Source: RGIG1828 sp045536915 (lineage in GTDB: Bacteria > Bacillota > Clostridia > UMGS1810). From it: a DNA stretch of 14,995 nucleotides. Every line of letters starts with the position of its first letter. Positions within the stretch are counted from its first letter, which is position 1. A model generated the notes under the pieces. The model saw nothing but the letters and a program-made list of their open reading frames with translations. It did no database searches and was not told where the DNA came from. The stretch spans positions 1-14,995 of the forward strand of contig JAZSOL010000138.1 of the NCBI GenBank assembly GCA_045536915.1, read 5' to 3'. The translations under genes were made by a program, and so were the position numbers. Below, piece by piece: positions 12,496 through 14,995 of the stretch.

Positions 12496-14796
12496 TTACT
12501 TATTCATTTTATCCAAGTCGTTTTTACGTATTTCAACACGTCTTACTTTACCGCTGATTGTTTTGGGAAGCTCATCAACAAATTCAACAATTCTCGGATA
12601 TTTGTATGGCGCAGTGTGTGCTTTAACATATTCCTGAATTTCTTTTTTGAGTTCGTCGGTTCCTTCGATTCCTTTTACAAGCACAATAGTAGCCTTTACA
12701 ATCTGACCGCGCACTTCATCGGGAACAGGAGTGATTGCACATTCAAGAACATAAGGAAGCTCCATAATAACGCTTTCGATTTCAAAAGGTCCGATACGGT
12801 AGCCGGAGGATTTGATAACATCATCAATTCTGCCAACATACCAAAGATATCCGTCTTCGTCCATTGTTGCCTGGTCTCCGGTGTGGTAGTAACCATCGTG
12901 CCACACTTCGTTTGTTTTTTCTTCATCAAGATAATATCCGATAAAAAGTCCGCAAGGAATTTCATCCTTAACACGGATGCAGATTTCACCTGTATCACCG
13001 GTCTTACATTCGTTGCCGTCGGGATCAAGAACAACAACATCGTAAAGAGGACTCGGTCTGCCCATTGAACCGATTTTAGGTGTAGAGCCAACAAAGTTTG
13101 CAATAGAAAGAGTTGTTTCTGTTTGACCGAAGCCTTCCATGATTGTGAGCCCTGTTGCTTTTTTGAACTGATTGAATACTTCGGGGTTTAGCGCTTCGCC
13201 TGCTGTTGTAGCATATTCAATAGAAGAAAGGTCATACTTCGACAAGTCTTCTTTGATGAAGAAACGGTACATTGTTGGCGGTGCGCAGAAAGTTGTGATG
13301 TTGTATTTTGCAAACATCGGAAGAATATCTTCTGAATGGAATCTGTCAAAGTCGTAGGTAAATATGCCTGCCTCGCAGAGCCATTGTCCGTATAGTTTAC
13401 CCCAGAGAGCCTTACCCCAGCCTGTATCGGAAATTGTGAAGTGAAGACCATCCGGATTCACATTATGCCAATGCTTTGCAGTTGGATAATGACCGAGAGC
13501 ATATTTGTATGAATGTGTTGCAATACGGGGATATCCTGTTGTGCCTGATGTGAAGATCATTAGCATCGGATCGTTTCCGCAAGGTGTGTTTTCTGTACGG
13601 TAAAAATGAGTGCTGAAGCGTTCCATTTCAACATTGAAATCATTCCACCCGTCTTTTTTACCGCCAACTAAAACTTTAATCATACCGGGGTAATTTTGAG
13701 CCGCCTTATCCGCTTCATCGGAAACCTCACCGTCAGCAGTACATACAATTGCTTTAACCTTTGCTGCTTTATATCTGTAGTCAAAATCGTGTTCCACAAG
13801 CTGATTTGTTGCAGGAATTGCAATAGCACCGATTTTATGAAGTGCAAGCATACAAAACCAAAACTGATAATGTCTCTTCAACACGAGCATTACGGTATCA
13901 CCTTTTTTGATACCGAGTGATTCAAAGTAGTTGGCAGTCTTGGCAGAATACTTTTTCATATCGCTGAAAGTGGATGTTCTGTCTGTTTTATCGTTTGCAA
14001 CCCACATCATTGCAAGTTTGTCCGGGTTCTTTTCTGCAATAGCATCCACACAGTCAAATGCAAAGTTAAAGCTATCGTCATTTTTGAATTTGATGCCGCT
14101 AAATACACCGCTTTCATCATAAGATGATTCTATGTATTTATCTGCAACTGTTTCTGATTTTGCTTTTTTTGCAGCTACCTTTGCGGCAATCATCGGAGCT
14201 TCGGGATATTCTTCACTAACCGTTCCGTCCTGCGGATTTAATACAACCGCATGGAATTCACAACCGCCCTCTGATACTGCTACCATACCGTGAGGAATGA
14301 TACTGTTATAGAAAATAGAGTCACCTTCATGAAGTACATCTATATGATTTCCAACCTGAACTTTTAAAGAACCTTTTACGATAACGTCAAATTCCTGACC
14401 GTTATGTGAGTTTAAGTGAATCGGAGCATTCTGTTCCTCCGCAATATACGGGAATTTAACGAGGAAGGGTTCTGCAAGTTTTCCTCTGAACTTAGGTGCA
14501 AGGTTATTATACTGGGCACCGTGTTTCTTTACGATTTTAAGCCCTTCTCCCTTCCTTGTGATAGCAAAGGATGTAAGCGTTGTGCTTGTTCCTTCAAGCA
14601 AATCAACAACCTCAACACCGCAAGCTTTTGCACACTTGTAGATAAATGTGAAGCTAAAATCTGTTTCGCCGTTCTCCAAAACCTTGTAATCCTGGGCTGA
14701 CACACCACAAAGCTTTGCAAGCTCTTCGGGTGTATAACCTTTTGCTTCGCGCAGATCTTTGATTCTGCCTGCAACTTCTTTCAAACTGTAATCCAT
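12496..14796 (-). CDS. XRE HTH-cupin-acyl-CoA synthetase fusion (AMP-forming, MACS/acetyl-CoA-synthetase-like)
   Basis: A 766-residue three-domain protein. Residues about 8-67 are an XRE/Cro-type helix-turn-helix (GRIKDLREAKGYTPEELAKL, GVSAQDYKVLENGE). Residues about 95-188 are a cupin_2 domain (HLNSHNGQEF, 127-136; LHEGDSIFYNSIIPHG, 155-170) retaining H131, E135 and H169 as possible metal ligands. Residues about 235-760 form an ANL-superfamily ligase of the medium-chain/acetyl-CoA synthetase type. Its motifs are the phosphate loop FTSGTTGYPR (415-424), GFGQTETT (555-562), YYHTGDQATMDEDGYLWYVG (636-655), RIDDVIKSSGYRIGPFEIES (656-675) and LPKTISGKVRR with catalytic K750. R424 stands where most relatives have lysine. 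The XRE-cupin half normally occurs alone as a regulator, so the protein may sense as well as activate a carboxylic acid. AAAGGAG precedes ATG. Expression is T-box controlled. Confidence 0.92.
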   Translation of the reverse strand: MDYSLKEVAGRIKDLREAKGYTPEELAKLCGVSAQDYKVLENGETDFSFTFIYKCAKACGVEVVDLLEGTSTTLTSFAITRKGEGLKIVKKHGAQYNNLAPKFRGKLAEPFLVKFPYIAEEQNAPIHLNSHNGQEFDVIVKGSLKVQVGNHIDVLHEGDSIFYNSIIPHGMVAVSEGGCEFHAVVLNPQDGTVSEEYPEAPMIAAKVAAKKAKSETVADKYIESSYDESGVFSGIKFKNDDSFNFAFDCVDAIAEKNPDKLAMMWVANDKTDRTSTFSDMKKYSAKTANYFESLGIKKGDTVMLVLKRHYQFWFCMLALHKIGAIAIPATNQLVEHDFDYRYKAAKVKAIVCTADGEVSDEADKAAQNYPGMIKVLVGGKKDGWNDFNVEMERFSTHFYRTENTPCGNDPMLMIFTSGTTGYPRIATHSYKYALGHYPTAKHWHNVNPDGLHFTISDTGWGKALWGKLYGQWLCEAGIFTYDFDRFHSEDILPMFAKYNITTFCAPPTMYRFFIKEDLSKYDLSSIEYATTAGEALNPEVFNQFKKATGLTIMEGFGQTETTLSIANFVGSTPKIGSMGRPSPLYDVVVLDPDGNECKTGDTGEICIRVKDEIPCGLFIGYYLDEEKTNEVWHDGYYHTGDQATMDEDGYLWYVGRIDDVIKSSGYRIGPFEIESVIMELPYVLECAITPVPDEVRGQIVKATIVLVKGIEGTDELKKEIQEYVKAHTAPYKYPRIVEFVDELPKTISGKVRRVEIRKNDLDKMNK

Positions 14797-14861
14797 TGTT
14801 TTTGTCTCCTTTCGATTCTGACAAATTTGATATTCGGTTACAAATCTGAATAAAACAAAAA

Positions 14862-14891
14862 ACTCGCCTCAAAGATAACTTTGAGACGAGT
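14862..14891 (-). terminator. T-box-regulated terminator upstream of the XRE-cupin-ligase gene
   Basis: On the minus strand, ACTCGTCTCAAAG and CTTTGAGGCGAGT pair over 13 bp with one G-U pair and a four-base loop, followed by TTTTTTGTTTT. It directly follows the T-box antiterminator sequence. Confidence 0.9.
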
Positions 14892-14995
14892 CATAATAAC
14901 CCGCGGTACCACTCAAATTACGGAAATACAATTCCGTCACTTACCGAGCTCTAACAAGCCCTTTGCCTTTACGCAGCATTACGGAAGGAGTCTAC
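14862..14995 (-). promoter_or_regulatory. T-box leader (3' part, cut by the window edge)
   Basis: The T-box sequence GAGTGGTACCGCGG (14914-14901) and the following terminator are complete. Upstream of them a CGGAA/TTCCG hairpin is visible, but Stem I with the specifier codon lies beyond 14995. The UGGUACC bulge implies an A73 tRNA. The amino acid cannot be read from this window. Confidence 0.85.

Overview
The window looks like chromosome from an anaerobic, low-GC Firmicute of class Clostridia, probably a gut or rumen lineage. I infer this from the AT-rich intergenic DNA, strong AAAGGAG ribosome sites, near-consensus sigma-A promoters with 17-bp spacers, two T-box leaders, and homologues typical of Clostridia. 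No mobile element, CRISPR array, tRNA or rRNA was seen.

Left part (1-4750). The window opens with the last codons of a gene and a perfect hairpin terminator. Next comes about 550 bp holding two small minus-strand protein remnants, then a class II ketose/fructose-bisphosphate aldolase (659-1495) with its terminator. A 1.07-kb gap without a protein gene follows. It contains a strong minus-strand promoter feeding a GC-richer, foldable segment, which I read as a stand-alone non-coding RNA, and the promoter and leader of purC (2565-3248). purC converges on a DUF2156-GNAT fusion gene (3311-4723, minus).

Middle (4724-7102). The DUF2156-GNAT gene and a 582-residue membrane protein (4921-6669, plus) are read divergently from two clear promoters. 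The membrane protein has N-terminal membrane helices, Rossmann (TrkA-N/RCK-like) modules and a C-terminal RyR-like domain. It is followed by a long hairpin and by a decayed fragment of a CocE/NonD-type hydrolase gene on the minus strand.

Right part (7103-14995) is all on the minus strand and holds three consecutive transcription units. In the direction of transcription they are: (i) a T-box leader, cut by the window edge, driving an XRE-cupin-AMP-ligase fusion; (ii) a MarR regulator, iron-type alcohol dehydrogenase and ALDH3-type aldehyde dehydrogenase operon, with two inverted-repeat operators over its promoter; (iii) a complete T-box leader, with specifier read as UUC (Phe) and tRNA acceptor contact fitting an A73 tRNA, driving phenylacetate-CoA ligase and a tandem-ACT protein.

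These units suggest a locus for aromatic or carboxylic acid activation: alcohol to aldehyde to acid, then acyl-CoA, with two steps gated by tRNA charging. Phenylalanine starvation turning on phenylacetyl-CoA formation fits the known anaerobic route that rebuilds phenylalanine from phenylacetate by reductive carboxylation. That pathway link is inference. The genes, promoters and leaders are read directly from the sequence.
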